From contig NC_133172.1 in NCBI RefSeq assembly GCF_040802235.1, positions 31,949,738-32,013,737 on the forward strand: DNA of 64,000 nucleotides, given 5' to 3'. Under the pieces are notes generated by a model, which saw nothing but the letters and a program-made list of their open reading frames with translations, did no database searches and was not told where the DNA came from. Made by a program: the position numbers and the translations under genes. This DNA is from Manis javanica (lineage: Eukaryota; Chordata; Mammalia; Pholidota; Manidae). Below, piece after piece: positions 1-10,580 of this stretch; positions within the stretch are counted from its first letter, which is position 1, and each line of letters opens with the position of its first letter.

Positions 1-531
1 TGAGTTCCAACAGTACAGATCCAGTCAAATTCGTTGTCTCACTGTATGCACATGCCAGCCTAGACATCTCCCTCCTCCTTCTCATGGCAAGTCCAGGAGA
101 TGGTGGGCTGGATGCAGCCACAACCGCAGCATCGTCCGGATCCCTGTGGAGGCTTTTTGATGATCATCCCCCGGCACGAGTCCTCCAGAGAGTGCTGATG
201 CCGGAAGCTCCTCCTCATATCGTATCTTAGTTCATTTTCTGGGTATCCAAGCTAGGCCTTGATCTTCTGCGTAGAAACAAACAGACCCTTTGCCCACACT
301 TTGACATGCCCTCTATACCACTGTGCAGAACTCATTGGAGGTCAGCACACAGTAACTGCTTTTTTTTTTTTTTTTTTTTAATTAAGAGAAAGGAATATTA
401 TCAGAAAAGAGTACCTCCATAGCTGATCATCTGACACCCTTTAAGTGATCAACATTAAGGATATTTAAAGCATGCGTTGATCTTTGATTTACCAATAGTT
501 TTATCCTGTTAAGGAGTAATCCCCCTTTTCT
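1..531 (-). mobile_element. ERV 3' fragment (integrase C-terminus to Env TM), fused to L1-A
   Basis: On the minus strand this segment aligns base for base, with modest divergence, to 60376-60890 near the other end of the window. In that copy the same sequence continues into an Env transmembrane subunit and an LTR. Here the left edge cuts the element just after the start of the TM ectodomain. The TM frame is open from about 165 down to position 1, beginning with an Ala/Val-rich stretch like a fusion peptide. A 19-nt T run (361-379) is an internal A tract in the sense direction. About 150 bp (380-531) then separates it from the poly(A)-like end of the L1 at 532-558. The segment is probably the 3' tail of the same insertion as L1-A and not an independent ERV. 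Confidence 0.7.
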
Positions 532-897
532 TTCTTTCTTTCTTTTTTTTTTTTTAAATTTTTAATCTACACTTACCTGAAGAATACTATGTTTACTATG
601 CTCTCCCCTATATCAGGTCCCCCCTAACAACCACATTACGGTTACTGTCCATCAGCTTAGCAAAATGTTGTAGAGTCACTACTTGTCCTCTCTGTGTTGT
701 GCAGCCCACCCTCCCCTTTCTCCCTCCCCCCCATGCATGCTAATCTTAATACCCCCCTTCTTCTTCCCCCCCCTTATCCCTCCCTGCCCACCCATCCTCC
801 CCAGTTCCTTTCCCTTTGGTACCTGTTAGTCCATTTTTGGGTTCTGTAATTCTGCTGCTGTTTTGTTCCTTCAGTTTTTCCTTTGTTCCTATACTCC

Positions 898-3800
898 TCA
901 GATGAGTGAAATCATTTGGTATTTCTCTTTCTCCACTTGGCTTATTTCACTGAGTATAATACTCTCCAGCTCCATCCATGTTGCTGCAAATGGTTGGATT
1001 TTTCCACTTCTTATGGCTGAGTAGTATTCCATTGTGTATATGTACCACATCTTCTTTATCCATTCATCTACAGATGGACATTTAGGTTGCTTCCAATTCT
1101 TGGCTATTGTAAATAGTGCTGCGATAAACATAGGAGTGCATCTGTCTTTCTCAAACTTGATTGCTGCGTTCTTAGGGTAAATTCCTAGGAGTGGAATTCC
1201 TGGGTCAAATGGTAGGTCTGTTTTGAGCATTTTGATGCACCTCCATACTGCTTTCCACAATGGTTGAACTAATTTACATTCCCACCAGCAGTGTAGGAGG
1301 GTTCCCCTTTCTCCACAGCCTCGCCAACATTTGTTGTTGTTTGTCTTTTGGATGGCAGCTATCCTTACTGGTGTGAGGTGATACCTCATTGTAGTTTTAA
1401 TTTGCATTTCTCTGATAATTAGCGATGTGGAGCATCTTTTCATGTGTCTCTTGGCCATCTGTATTTCTTTTTTGGAGAACTGTCTGTTCAGTTCCTCTGC
1501 CCATTTTTTAATTGGGTTATTTGTTTTTTGTTTGTTGAGGCGTGTGAGCTCTTTATATATTCTGGACGTCAAGCCTTTATCAGATCTGTCATTTTGAAAT
1601 ATATTCTCCCATACTGTAGGGTTCCTTTTTGTTCTATTGATGGTGTCTTTCGCTGTACAGAAGCTTTTCAGCTTAATGTAGTCCCACTTGCTCATTTTTG
1701 CTGTTGTTTTCCTTGCCCGGGGAGATATGTTCAAGAAGAGATCACTCATGTTTATGTCTAAGAGGTTTTTGCCTATGTTTTTTTCCAAGAGTTTAATGGT
1801 TTCGTGACTTACATTCAGGTCTTTGATCCATTTTGAGTTTACCTTTGTATATGGGGTTAGACAATGGTCCAGTTTCATTCTCCTACATGTAGCTGTCCAG
1901 TTTTGCCAGCACCATCTGTTGAAGAGACTGTCATTTTGCCATTGTATGTCCATGGCTCCTTTATCAAATATTAATTGACCATATATGTTTGGGTTAATTT
2001 CTGGGGTCTCTAATCTGTTCCACTGGTCTGTGGCTCTGTTCTTGTGCCAGTACCAAATTGTCTTGATTACTATGGCTTTGTAGTAGAGCTTGAAGTTGGG
2101 GAGTGAGATCCCCCCTACTTTATTCTTCTTTTTCAGGATTGCTTTGGCTATTCGGGGTCTTTGGTGTTTCCATATGAATTTTTGAATTATTTGTTCCAAT
2201 TCATTGAAGAATGTTGCTGGTAATTTGAGAGGGATTGCATCAAATTTGTATATTGCTTTCGGCAGGATGGCCATTTTGACGATATTAATTCTTCCTAGCC
2301 ATGAGCATGGGATGAGTTTCCATTTATTAGTGTCCCCTTTAATTTCTCTTAAGAGTGACTTGTAGTTTTCAGAGTATAAGTCTTTCACTTCCTTGGTTAG
2401 GTTTATTCCTAGGTATTTTATTCTTTTTGATGCAATGGTGAATGGAATTGTTTTCCTGATTTCTCTTTCTATTGATTCGTTGTTAGTGTATAGGAAAGCT
2501 ACAGATTTCTGTGTGTTGATTTTGTATCCTGCAACTTTGCTGTATTCCGATATCAGTTCTAGTAGTTTTGGAGTGGAGTCTTTAGGGTTTTTTATGTACA
2601 GTATCATATCATCTGCAAATAGTGACAGTTTAACTTCTTCTTTACCAATCTGGATTCCTTGTATTTCTTTGTTTTGTCTGATTGCCGTGGCTAGGACCTC
2701 CAGTACTATGTTAAATAACAGTGGGGAGAGTGGGCATCCCTGTCTGGTTCCCGATCTCAGTGGAAATGCTTTCAGCTTCTCGCTGTTCAGTATAATGCTG
2801 GCTGTGGGTTTATCATATATGGCCTTTATTATGTTGAGGTACTTGCCCTCTATTCCCATTTTGCTGAGAGTTTTTATCATGAATGGATGTTGAATTTTGT
2901 CAAATGCTTTTTCAGCATCTATGGAGATGATCATGTGGTTTTTGTCTTTCTTTTTGTTGATGTGGTGGATGATGTTGATGGATTTTCGAATGTTGTACCA
3001 TCCTTGCATCCCTGGGATGAACCCCACTTGGTCATGGTGTATGATCCTTTTGATATACTGTTGAATTCTGTTTGCTAATATTTTATTGAGTATTTTTGCA
3101 TCTACGTTCATCAGGGATATTGGTCTGTAATTTTCTTTTTTGGTGGGGTCTTTGCCTGGTTTTGGTATTAGGGTGATGTTGGCCTCATAGAATGAGTTTG
3201 GGAGTATTCCCTCTTCTTCTATTTTGTGGAACACTTTAAGGAGAATGGGTATTATGTCTTCTCTGTGTGTCTGATAAAATTCCGAGGTAAATCCGTCCGG
3301 CCCCGGGGTTTTGTTCTTGGGTAGTTTTTTGATTACTGTTTCAATTTCTTTGCTTGTAATTGGTTTGTTTAACTTTTGTGTTTCTTCCTTGGTCAGTCTT
3401 GGGAGGTTGTATTTTTCTAGGAAGTCGTCCATTTCTTCTAGGTTTTCCAGCTTGTTGGCATATAGGTTTTCATAGTAGTCTTTAATAATTCTTTGTATTT
3501 CTGTGGAGTCTGTCGTGATTTTTCCATTCTCATTTCTGATTATGTTGATTTGTGTTGACTCTCTTTTTCTCTTAATAAGTTGGGCTAGAGGCTTATCTAT
3601 TTTGTTTATTTTCTCAAAGAACCAGCTCTTGGTTTCGTTGATTTTTGCTATTGTTTTATTCTTCTCAATTTTGTTTATTTCTTCTCTGATCTTTATTATG
3701 TCCCTCCTTCTGCTGACTTTAGGCCTCATTTGTTCTTCTTTTTCCAGTTTTAATAATTGTGATGTTAGACTATTCATTTGGGATTGTTCTTCCTTCTTCA

Positions 3801-4740
3801 AGTGTGCCTGGATTGCTATATACTTTCCTCTTAAGACTGCTTTCGCTGCATCCCACAGAAGTTGGGGCTTAGTGTTGTTGTTGTCATTTGTTTCTATATA
3901 TTCCTTGATCTCTATTTTGATTTGTTCATTGATCCATTGATTATTTAGTAGCATGTTGTTAAGCCTCCATGTGTTTGTGAGCCTTTTTGTTTTCTTTGTA
4001 GAATTTATTTCTACTTTCATACCTTTGTGGTCTGAAAAATTGGTTGGTAGAATTTCAATATTTTGGAATTTACTGAGGCTCTTTTTGTGAGCTAGTATGT
4101 GGTCTATTCTGGAGAATGTTCCATGTGCACTTGAGAAGAATGTATATCCTGTTGCTTTTGGATGTAAAGTTCTATAGATGTCTATTAGGTCCATCTGTTC
4201 TAGTGTGTTGTTCAGTGCCTGTGTGTCTTTACTTATTTTCTGCCCGGTGGATCTATCCTTTGGGGTGAGTGGTGTGTTGAAGTCTCCTACAATGAATGCA
4301 TTGCAGTCTATTTCCCTCTTTAGTTCTGTTAGTATTTGCTTCACATATGCTGGTGCTCCTGTATTGGGTGCATATATATTTAGAATGGTTATATCCTCTT
4401 GTTGGACTAAGCCCTTTATCATTATGTAGTGGCCTTCTTTATCTCTTGTTACTTTCTTTGTTTTGAAGTCTATTTTGTCTGATATTAGTACTGCAACCCC
4501 TGCTTTCTTCTCACTGTTGTTTGCCTGAAATATGTTTTTCCATCCCTTGACTTTTAGTCTATGCTTATCTTTGGGTTTAAGGTGAGTTTCTTGTAAGCAG
4601 CATATAGATGGGTCTTGCTTTTTTATCCATTCTATTACTCTATGTCTTTTGATTGGTGCATTAAGTCCATTTACATTTAGGGTGACTATTGAAAGATATG
4701 TACTTATTGCCATTGCAGGCTTTAGATTCGTGGTTACCAA
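898..4740 (-). CDS. L1 ORF2p: endonuclease-reverse transcriptase
   Basis: The 1280-residue product is close to the family's usual length (about 1275). It nicks target DNA and reverse-transcribes L1 RNA at the nick (target-primed reverse transcription). An N-terminal apurinic-type endonuclease occupies about residues 15-245, with NVNGLNAP around residue 22, the glutamate of LQETH at 51, GDFNTP around 152-157 and SDHKG closing the domain. The reverse transcriptase lies around 500-780, with [21 protein letters not shown] and the catalytic FADD near 710. A Cys-rich motif (CWRGC...LLHCWWEC) sits near 1138. Met10 is an alternative start nearer to the usual N-terminus. Compared with the sibling at 61241, a TGT to TGA change stops the protein about three residues early, which probably does not matter. 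No internal stop or frameshift is present. Confidence 0.95.
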   Translation of the reverse strand: MVTTNLKPAMAISTYLSIVTLNVNGLNAPIKRHRVIEWIKKQDPSICCLQETHLKPKDKHRLKVKGWKNIFQANNSEKKAGVAVLISDKIDFKTKKVTRDKEGHYIMIKGLVQQEDITILNIYAPNTGAPAYVKQILTELKREIDCNAFIVGDFNTPLTPKDRSTGQKISKDTQALNNTLEQMDLIDIYRTLHPKATGYTFFSSAHGTFSRIDHILAHKKSLSKFQNIEILPTNFSDHKGMKVEINSTKKTKRLTNTWRLNNMLLNNQWINEQIKIEIKEYIETNDNNNTKPQLLWDAAKAVLRGKYIAIQAHLKKEEQSQMNSLTSQLLKLEKEEQMRPKVSRRRDIIKIREEINKIEKNKTIAKINETKSWFFEKINKIDKPLAQLIKRKRESTQINIIRNENGKITTDSTEIQRIIKDYYENLYANKLENLEEMDDFLEKYNLPRLTKEETQKLNKPITSKEIETVIKKLPKNKTPGPDGFTSEFYQTHREDIIPILLKVFHKIEEEGILPNSFYEANITLIPKPGKDPTKKENYRPISLMNVDAKILNKILANRIQQYIKRIIHHDQVGFIPGMQGWYNIRKSINIIHHINKKKDKNHMIISIDAEKAFDKIQHPFMIKTLSKMGIEGKYLNIIKAIYDKPTASIILNSEKLKAFPLRSGTRQGCPLSPLLFNIVLEVLATAIRQNKEIQGIQIGKEEVKLSLFADDMILYIKNPKDSTPKLLELISEYSKVAGYKINTQKSVAFLYTNNESIEREIRKTIPFTIASKRIKYLGINLTKEVKDLYSENYKSLLREIKGDTNKWKLIPCSWLGRINIVKMAILPKAIYKFDAIPLKLPATFFNELEQIIQKFIWKHQRPRIAKAILKKKNKVGGISLPNFKLYYKAIVIKTIWYWHKNRATDQWNRLETPEINPNIYGQLIFDKGAMDIQWQNDSLFNRWCWQNWTATCRRMKLDHCLTPYTKVNSKWIKDLNVSHETIKLLEKNIGKNLLDINMSDLFLNISPRARKTTAKMSKWDYIKLKSFCTAKDTINRTKRNPTVWENIFQNDRSDKGLTSRIYKELTRLNKQKTNNPIKKWAEELNRQFSKKEIQMAKRHMKRCSTSLIIREMQIKTTMRYHLTPVRIAAIQKTNNNKCWRGCGERGTLLHCWWECKLVQPLWKAVWRCIKMLKTDLPFDPGIPLLGIYPKNAAIKFEKDRCTPMFIAALFTIAKNWKQPKCPSVDEWIKKMWYIYTMEYYSAIRSGKIQPFAATWMELESIILSEISQVEKEKYQMISLI

Positions 4741-4908
4741 AGGTTCAAGGTTAGCTTCTTTAGTATCTTACTGCCTAACTTAGCTCGCTTATTGAGCTGT
4801 TATATACACTGTCTGGAGAGTCTTTTCTTCTCTCCCTTCTTATTCCTCCTCCTCCCTTCTTCATATGTTGTGTGTTTTGTTCTGTGCTCTTTTTAGGGGT
4901 GCTCCCAT

Positions 4909-5832
4909 CTAGAGCAGTCCCTGTAGGATGCCCTGTAGAGGTGGTTTGTGGGAAGCAAATTCCCTCAGCTTTTGCTTGTCTGGGAATTGTTTGATCCCAC
5001 CATCATATTTAAATGATAGTCGTGCTGGATACAGTATCCTTGGTTCAAGGCCCTTCTGTTTCATTGCATTAAGTATATCATGCCATTCTCTTCTGGCCTG
5101 TAGGGTTTCTGTTGAGAAGTCTGATGTTAGCCTGATTGGTTTTCCTTTATAGGTGACCTTTTTCTCTCTAGCTGCCTTTAAAACTCTTTCCTTGTCCTTG
5201 ATCCTTGCCATTTTAATTATTATGTGTCTTGGTGTTGTCCTCCTTGGATCCTTTCTGTTGGGGGTTCTGTATAATTCCATGGTCTGTTCGATTATTTCCT
5301 CCCCCAGTTTGGGGAAGTTTTCAGCAATTATTTCTTCAAAGACACTTTCTATCCCTTTTCCTCTTTCTTCCTCTTCTGGTATCCCTATAATACGAATGTT
5401 TTTCCTTTTGTATTGGTCACATATTTCTCTTAGTGTTGTTTCATTCCTGGAGATCCTTTTATCTCTCTCTATGTCAGCTTCTATACGTTCCTGTTCTCTG
5501 GCTTCTATTCCTTCAATGGCCTCTTGCATCTTATCCATTCTGCTTATAAATCCTTCCAGGGATTGTTTCACTTCTGTGATCTCTTTCCTGACATCTGTGA
5601 TCTCCTTCCGGACTTCATCCCACTGCTCTTGCATTTTTCTCTGCATCTCATCCCACTGCTCTTGCATTTTTCTCTGCATCTCATCCCATTGCTCTTGCAT
5701 TTTTTTCTGCATCTCTGTCAGCATGTTCATGATTTTTATTTTGAATTCTTTTTCAGGAGGACTAGTTAGGTCTGTCTCCTTCTCAGGTGTTGTCTCTGTG
5801 ATCTTTGTCTGCCTGTAGTTTTGCCTTTTCAT
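4909..5832 (-). CDS. L1 ORF1p: RNA-binding trimeric chaperone
   Basis: The 307-residue protein coats L1 RNA and acts as a nucleic-acid chaperone in the L1 ribonucleoprotein. A Met-Lys-Arg start is followed by a charged N-terminus and a long heptad-rich coiled coil at about 35-140. An RRM-like fold follows at about 145-225, with NIRIIGIPE as one RNP strand and RHIIIKMA as the other. A C-terminal domain at about 226-295 contains the family signature LYPARLSFKYDGG. The coiled coil holds a tandem 11-residue repeat (QEQWDEMQRKM type, about residues 40-72) that is absent from the older L1-B ORF1. The start is the first ATG after the 5'UTR and matches the ancestral start in L1-B (22676). ORF2 begins 168 bp downstream. 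Confidence 0.93.
   Translation of the reverse strand: MKRQNYRQTKITETTPEKETDLTSPPEKEFKIKIMNMLTEMQKKMQEQWDEMQRKMQEQWDEMQRKMQEQWDEVRKEITDVRKEITEVKQSLEGFISRMDKMQEAIEGIEAREQERIEADIERDKRISRNETTLREICDQYKRKNIRIIGIPEEEERGKGIESVFEEIIAENFPKLGEEIIEQTMELYRTPNRKDPRRTTPRHIIIKMARIKDKERVLKAAREKKVTYKGKPIRLTSDFSTETLQARREWHDILNAMKQKGLEPRILYPARLSFKYDGGIKQFPDKQKLREFASHKPPLQGILQGLL
5616..5714 (-). repeat. Three 33-bp tandem repeats inside ORF1 coiled coil
   Basis: The unit starts at 5616, 5649 and 5682 and is nearly identical in all three copies. It is 33 bp, so the reading frame is kept and the coiled coil grows by 11 residues per unit. The equivalent part of L1-B (about 22530-22565) has no extra units. Confidence 0.9.
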
Positions 5833-7430
5833 GGTGATAGAGATAGTCTGCAGAGCTGGTACAAGTGACCGCTGGAAGAGCTTCCCTTCTTGTTGGTTTG
5901 TAGCCTTTTCCTGGGATAATAGCGACCTCTAGTGGCTTGTGCTGGGCATCTGTGCGCAGACAGGGCTTCTGCTTCCTGCCCAGTTGCTTTGGGGTTTATC
6001 TCCACTGTTGCTGTGGGCTTGGCCTGGCTGGGGCTGTTCCTCCAAAATGGTGGAGCCCCGTTAGAGGGGGAGCAGCCAGGAGACTATTTATCTCCGTAAG
6101 GGGCCTCTGTGCTCCCTGCTGCCCAGGGGGTTAGAGTGCCCAGAGATCCCCAGATTCCCTGCTTCTGGTCTAAGTGACCTGTCCTGCCCCTTTAAGATTT
6201 CCAAAAAGCACTCTCCAAACCAAAACAACAACAGCAACAATGAGAGAGGGAACAGAAAGGAAAAAAAAAAGAAAAAACACGCGATTTTTTTTTTTTTCCT
6301 CAGGTGCCGGTCCCAGGCACCCGCGCACTGGTCCTGCTGCCCTGTCTCCCTAGCACCAGGGTCCCTGTCCTTTCAAGGCTTCCAAAAAGCACCCACCCAC
6401 CGGTCCCGCAGGGAAGGAACGCTCAATATTCTTGGTCCTCAGGCACTGGTCCCACGCACCCGCTCACCAGTCCCGCCGCCCTGCCTCCCTAGCACCGGGG
6501 TCCCTGTCCCTTCAAGGCTTCCAAAAAGCACTTGGCAAAAAGAGAGAAAAAAAAGGGGAAAAACGCGCGATTTCTTCCGTCCTCAGGTGCTGGTCTCAGG
6601 CACCCACCCACCGGTCCCACAGGGAAAAATGCGGGATATTCTTTGTCCTCAGGTGCCCGTCCCAGGCACCCGCTCGCCAGTCCCGCCGCCCTGCCTCCCT
6701 AGCACCGGGGTCCCTGTCCCTTTTAGGCTTCCAAAAAGCACTCGCAGAAAAGAGAAAAAAAAAAGGGGAAAAACGCGCGATTTCCTCTGTCCTCAAGTGC
6801 CGGTCTCAGGCACCCGCCCACCGGTCCCGCAGGGAAAAATGGGGGATATTCTTTGTCCTCAGGCGCCGGTCCCAGCCACCCGCTCACCAGTCCCGCCACC
6901 GTGCCTCCCTAGCACTGGGGTCCCCGTCCCTTCAAGGCTTCCAAAAAGCGCTTGCCAAAAAGAGAAAAAAAAAAAAGGGGAAAAACGCGCGACCTCCTCC
7001 GTCCTCAGGCACCGGTCTCAGGCACCCGCCCCCAGGTCTCGCAGGGAGAAACGCGGGATATTCTTTGTCCTCCGGCGCCGTTCCCAGGCACCTCCTCACC
7101 AGTCCCGCCACCCTGCCTCCCCAGCAACGGGGGCCCGTCCCTCTAAGGCTTCCAAAAAGCGCTCGCCAAAAAAAAAAACTGCTCCGGTTTCTCTCCACCC
7201 GCCGGGAGCCGGGGGGAGGGGCGCTCGGGTCCCGCCGGGCTGGGGCTTGTATCTTACCCCCTTCACAAGGCGCTGGGTTCTTGCAGGTGTGGATGTGGTC
7301 TGGATGTTGTCCTGTGTCCTGTGGTCTCTATTTTAGGAAGATTTTTCTTTGTTATATTTTCATAGCTCTATGTGTTTTTGGGAGGAGATTTCCACTGCTC
7401 TACTCACGCCGCCATCTTGGCTCCCGATCC
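5833..7430 (-). promoter_or_regulatory. L1-A 5'UTR and internal promoter with YY1-type site
   Basis: The region is 1.6 kb, GC-rich and lies upstream of ORF1. In sense orientation the outermost bases carry a CAAGATGGC-like YY1 core at 7421-7411, which in other L1s sets the transcription start. About 230 bp at the distal end and the part next to ORF1 resemble the L1-B 5'UTR. The centre is an amplified monomer array. Promoter function is inferred from the L1 family. Confidence 0.8.
6198..7190 (-). repeat. Tandem ~210-bp monomer array in the L1 5'UTR
   Basis: The anchor ttccaaaaagc recurs at about 6200, 6380, 6519, 6729, 6939 and 7150, giving spacings of about 181, 139, 210, 210 and 211 bp. Each unit pairs a CCGGTCCC/GGCACCCGC block, a GGGATATTCTTTGTCCTC block, the anchor and an AGAGAAAAAAAAGGGG tract followed by ACGCGCGA. 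The last three units are regular and the first two are shorter. L1-B has one recognisable copy at about 23385-23500. Confidence 0.85.
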
Positions 7431-7469
7431 TCTTTTTTCATTTTTATTAGGCTAGGCAAATCCCTTCTC

Positions 7470-7768
7470 TATAGGGGTTTTGGCAACCACCATGGTCAAA
7501 TTCTATAGAAACACCATGAAAAACAGAGATTATCCAGAGAAGGCATATCTATACAAATAGAGGGTAGATTAGCAGTTGCCTGAGGCCGGGGCTGGGAAAA
7601 GGATTGACTGCAAATGAGCCCTAGAGATCTTTTTGGGGGCAGAAATATTCCAAAATTAGATTTTGGTGACGGTTGCACAACTCTGTAAAATTACTAAAAA
7701 TCATTAAATTGTACACTTAAAGTAATTTTATAGTATATACATATATAAAGCTCTTAAACACCTACATG

Positions 7769-7770
<2 letters not shown>
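7470..7770 (+). mobile_element. Old L1 3' end fragment
   Basis: The piece contains the familiar L1 3'-terminal phrases on the + strand: agattagcagttgcctgagg, a gtgacggttgcacaactctg core and an attaaattgtacactta end. It is diverged and 5'-truncated, and leads directly into a CA repeat. Confidence 0.6.

Positions 7771-7771
<1 letters not shown>

Positions 7772-7823
<52 letters not shown>
7772..7823. repeat. (CA)n microsatellite
   Basis: Uninterrupted CA dinucleotides, about 52 bp, at the A-rich end of an old L1 3' fragment. Confidence 0.98.
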
Positions 7824-7824
<1 letters not shown>

Positions 7825-7830
7825 AAAGAT

Positions 7831-8760
7831 CCTAAAATGGCACATAACTTGAGCAAGTTTGTTCCTAAAACAGGAATGGAAGAAATTTGGACTGACCAGA
7901 ACAAGATGCAGGCTGCCACATTGCATATCATTTTGAAGCCTCATTGAAAGAGATTCTCCTACTTGGAATCCTGTTCGCATTCATGAAGGAGAAAAGTGGT
8001 ACAATGATGTATATTTTGTGCAAGAAAGGGGAAATTTGTAAATGGGCCCTAAGCCCAAGATTATTGATACCTGGAGCAAATGCTTCATAACCTCAACACT
8101 GAAGATATTAATAACTATAACTATCTATTATTCATGGTTCTTGTTAACTCTGGAGTGGAGTAACATAATCATATACTGATTTAATTACAATGCTAATTAT
8201 TAATAATTCCATGTAGTAGTGCGTATGTGCAATTCTCCTGTTTTACTCAAGTTAATAAATCAATGAAACAGGCATATTAAACTTGCCTGATTCTTGGGTA
8301 ACTTGCTTTCTTCTCATTTCTCAATTTTTACTCTGTAGAATCTTGGTGTTTTAGTAAATCTTTCAAGTTGAAACTATCAACTCAACATTTTACCTCCTAA
8401 GAACAATAATACTGAGAATGAATAGGACATTAGATTATGGTAGAAAATGTCTGCGTTTGTGACAGCTGTATTTTTGGCTCATCAACTTAATGCAGATGGT
8501 TTTGATGACTGTTACAAATGTCTGTTCTTTTGTTCTAAGCAGAAAAATGAAAAGGTTGAGTAATCAAAATTTATTATTGAAATTAGTGTAGTCTATCTCT
8601 TTGGATGCAGTGGTAGATTATTTTGAGACAAAACATGGCAGATTTACTGGGGAAAGTGAAAAGAGTTTTGTGTACACAAAATTTCCTGTTTTACTTATGC
8701 TGGATGATTTGGGGGGAAACTTCCAGAAGAGGTATTTTGTGAATCTATGCCATGGTACAC
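7831..8760. other. No gene recognised
   Basis: AT-rich sequence with no open frame of note and no repeat family I can name with confidence. Confidence 0.6.
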
Positions 8761-8764
8761 AATC

Positions 8765-9145
8765 AACACTCAATTACCCTGCCTTATTATCTTACACCCA
8801 AAGTATATTTCTGCCTCAGGGCCTTTGGACTTGCTATTTTCTCTGCCTGGTGGATCATTCCCTAGATGGGCATGGCCCACTGCTTCACTTAAGTCCCTAT
8901 TCAACTGTCACTTCCTCAGAGCAGTCTTCCCTGATTAGCCCATTTAAAAATAGCACAATGTCACTATCCCCTCAGCCTCCTTTCTTTTTCTTCATGGTAC
9001 TTAACCACAGTCTGACCTTACATGCTTGCCTTACCCACCAGAATGCAAGGTCCATGAAGGTAGGGATCTCATCAGTCTTGTTCACTGCTGCATCCCCTGA
9101 TTCTAGTACATAATTGTTCAAGACATATTGAAGTTAATTGAATGA
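8765..9145 (+). mobile_element. L2 LINE 3' fragment
   Basis: It matches the typical L2 tail on the + strand: a ctcagggcctttggacttgc block, cttcctcagagcagtcttcc, and agaatgcaaggtccatgaag followed by ttgttcactgctgcatcccc. Being L2, it is an ancient mammalian relic. A 170-codon open frame across it (8601-9113) is not taken as a gene. Confidence 0.8.
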
Positions 9146-9184
9146 ACTGCAGTTTGACTTTAATATTTACCTCTTTTTGCCTCG

Positions 9185-9310
9185 CTAACCAGACAGTAAG
9201 TTCATGGAAGGCAGCCAAAGGCCCTGGTTGCTTATTTATCTTCTCTACAGCAATTAGCTCAGTTCTGCATGGGTTTTAATATTCAACCAAGATTTACTGA
9301 ATGAATGCCC
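9185..9310 (+). mobile_element. Second L2-like 3' tail
   Basis: A shorter, more diverged L2 end: acagtaagttcatggaaggc, then a gcaattagctcagttctgc block and a tttactgaatgaatg terminus. Confidence 0.55.
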
Positions 9311-10580
9311 TAAAACAAGGATGCTACCCAGTCAGCCTTCCCTGCAGGTGAACAAGAACAATAATGTCTTTCCTTTCACCCCACATTTTACAAAGTACTT
9401 TTATGTATATTAACTAATTTGATCATTTTTGCCAATAGTTTTAGTAGCTCTTAAGGTCTGCTTGGAGAAATGAATACTCAAATATAACAAATATTAATTT
9501 CTGGGGTGTACTATTACAATTTTCCATACTTTTTTTCTGGTCCTAGATATGGCATTTAATGTGTTCTTGGTCATCTGAAAAATACTTTAAAAGGTTGAAT
9601 AACATTTAAAATAAATAAGTAAAAAAAAAGACTGTTTTGATCATAGTTGTGCACAGAGAGATTTTTGGAAGAGAGTTTAACAAAGTCATCACAGTGATTA
9701 CTTATAGATGGTGGGAACTTCAGATAGTATTTACCTTTTATGGCTTTCCATTTGCTTGAATTTTAAAAACAAATCAGAAGTCATCAAAAGAAACCTATGT
9801 TTATACAATGCCTTATTTTCGTTTGTCATTGTGAATTGTGTAAAAACGATCACTACTCATTTTCCTGGCTATGTAATTCACAGCATACAACCAATTTCAT
9901 TCCAAGAATGCTTTTAATCCTGATTTGTGGTAAACCAATAACAAATAGAATGAACCAAAATTCTTCGGGTTTTTTTGGGTTTCTGTATTTTCCATATTTA
10001 TGGCAAGAGCTAGAAAAATGTTTCATTGTTTGGTAATTTTTCATCCTCACCAAAGAAAAAAGTAAGTTCCAGGATATTGCACTCCCAAAATAGAAGGCCA
10101 AAATGGGGCGTCCGGGACTCGTTCTGGACCTTGGACCAGCCTTACAGAGCACACGTGAAATAGTTCATTTATTCTTTTTTCCTCTTACGATTTAAGATTC
10201 TTAAAAATTCCCTTTACGTTTTTTTTTTTATTTTTTTAACCACAGGGTTTGGGAAGATACGCAAATAACTACCTTGCGGAAAATCTCTACTGATGCCAAC
10301 AATATGGATTTCATTTTAGGCTATAAAGGGATGGGATTTTCTTAAAGTTCATTCCGAACTAAGCCGGGCTTTTCATGGTTGCTGGTGCGCCTTAGGGCAA
10401 GCGAGCTTCCTTTACAGGCTTGCACAGCAGCAGCTTGTGTCTCCATGTCCGTCCATCAGTGCGTGTCTGTGTAACGTGGGTTTTGGGTGTGTGACGGTGG
10501 TTTTGAGCCCATGGCTTACACACTCAACGAGGATGCGCGTCCAGCCGTGCAGGTGGGTGCGGGATTCTCCAGTCTCGGGG
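9311..10580. other. TENT4B upstream flank, no gene recognised
   Basis: AT-rich DNA that becomes GC-richer after about 10380 as it nears the CpG island. The short open frames here have no recognisable products. Confidence 0.6.

Larger units (their letters stand above)
532..7430 (-). mobile_element. Full-length L1 LINE (L1-A), both ORFs open
   Basis: A complete L1 reads right to left. Its 5' end near 7430 carries the CAAGATGGC-type YY1 motif typical of L1 starts (7411-7421). A GC-rich 5'UTR with tandem monomers follows, then ORF1 (5832-4909), a 168-bp spacer, ORF2 (4740-898), a 3'UTR with a C-rich (G-rich in sense) tract, and an A-rich end at 532-558. Both ORFs are uninterrupted, so the copy is young and may have been mobilisation-competent recently. 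Other L1s in the window end in a conserved gtagattaatgatacc motif before the A tail. This copy instead reads gtagattaaaaattt plus A and GAAA repeats, then runs into ERV sequence. The left target-site duplication would lie outside the window if the ERV is part of the insertion. Confidence 0.93.

Noticed and set aside
1444..5818. Plus-strand open frames of 60-220 codons rich in Phe/Ser/Leu
   Set aside because: They are the reverse complement of L1 ORF1 and ORF2. The same shadow frames recur over every L1 copy.
6198..7190. CRISPR-like or minisatellite array
   Set aside because: This is a eukaryotic genome. The units are ~210 bp with no unique spacers, and they lie exactly in an L1 5'UTR.
6432..7508. 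Plus-strand open frame of 358 codons, Pro/Arg-rich with repeated blocks
   Set aside because: It runs antisense across the L1-A 5'UTR monomers. The repeats in the translation come from the DNA monomers, and high GC keeps the frame open.
8601..9113. 170-codon plus-strand open frame
   Set aside because: Most of it is an L2 LINE 3' tail, which is non-coding in that frame.
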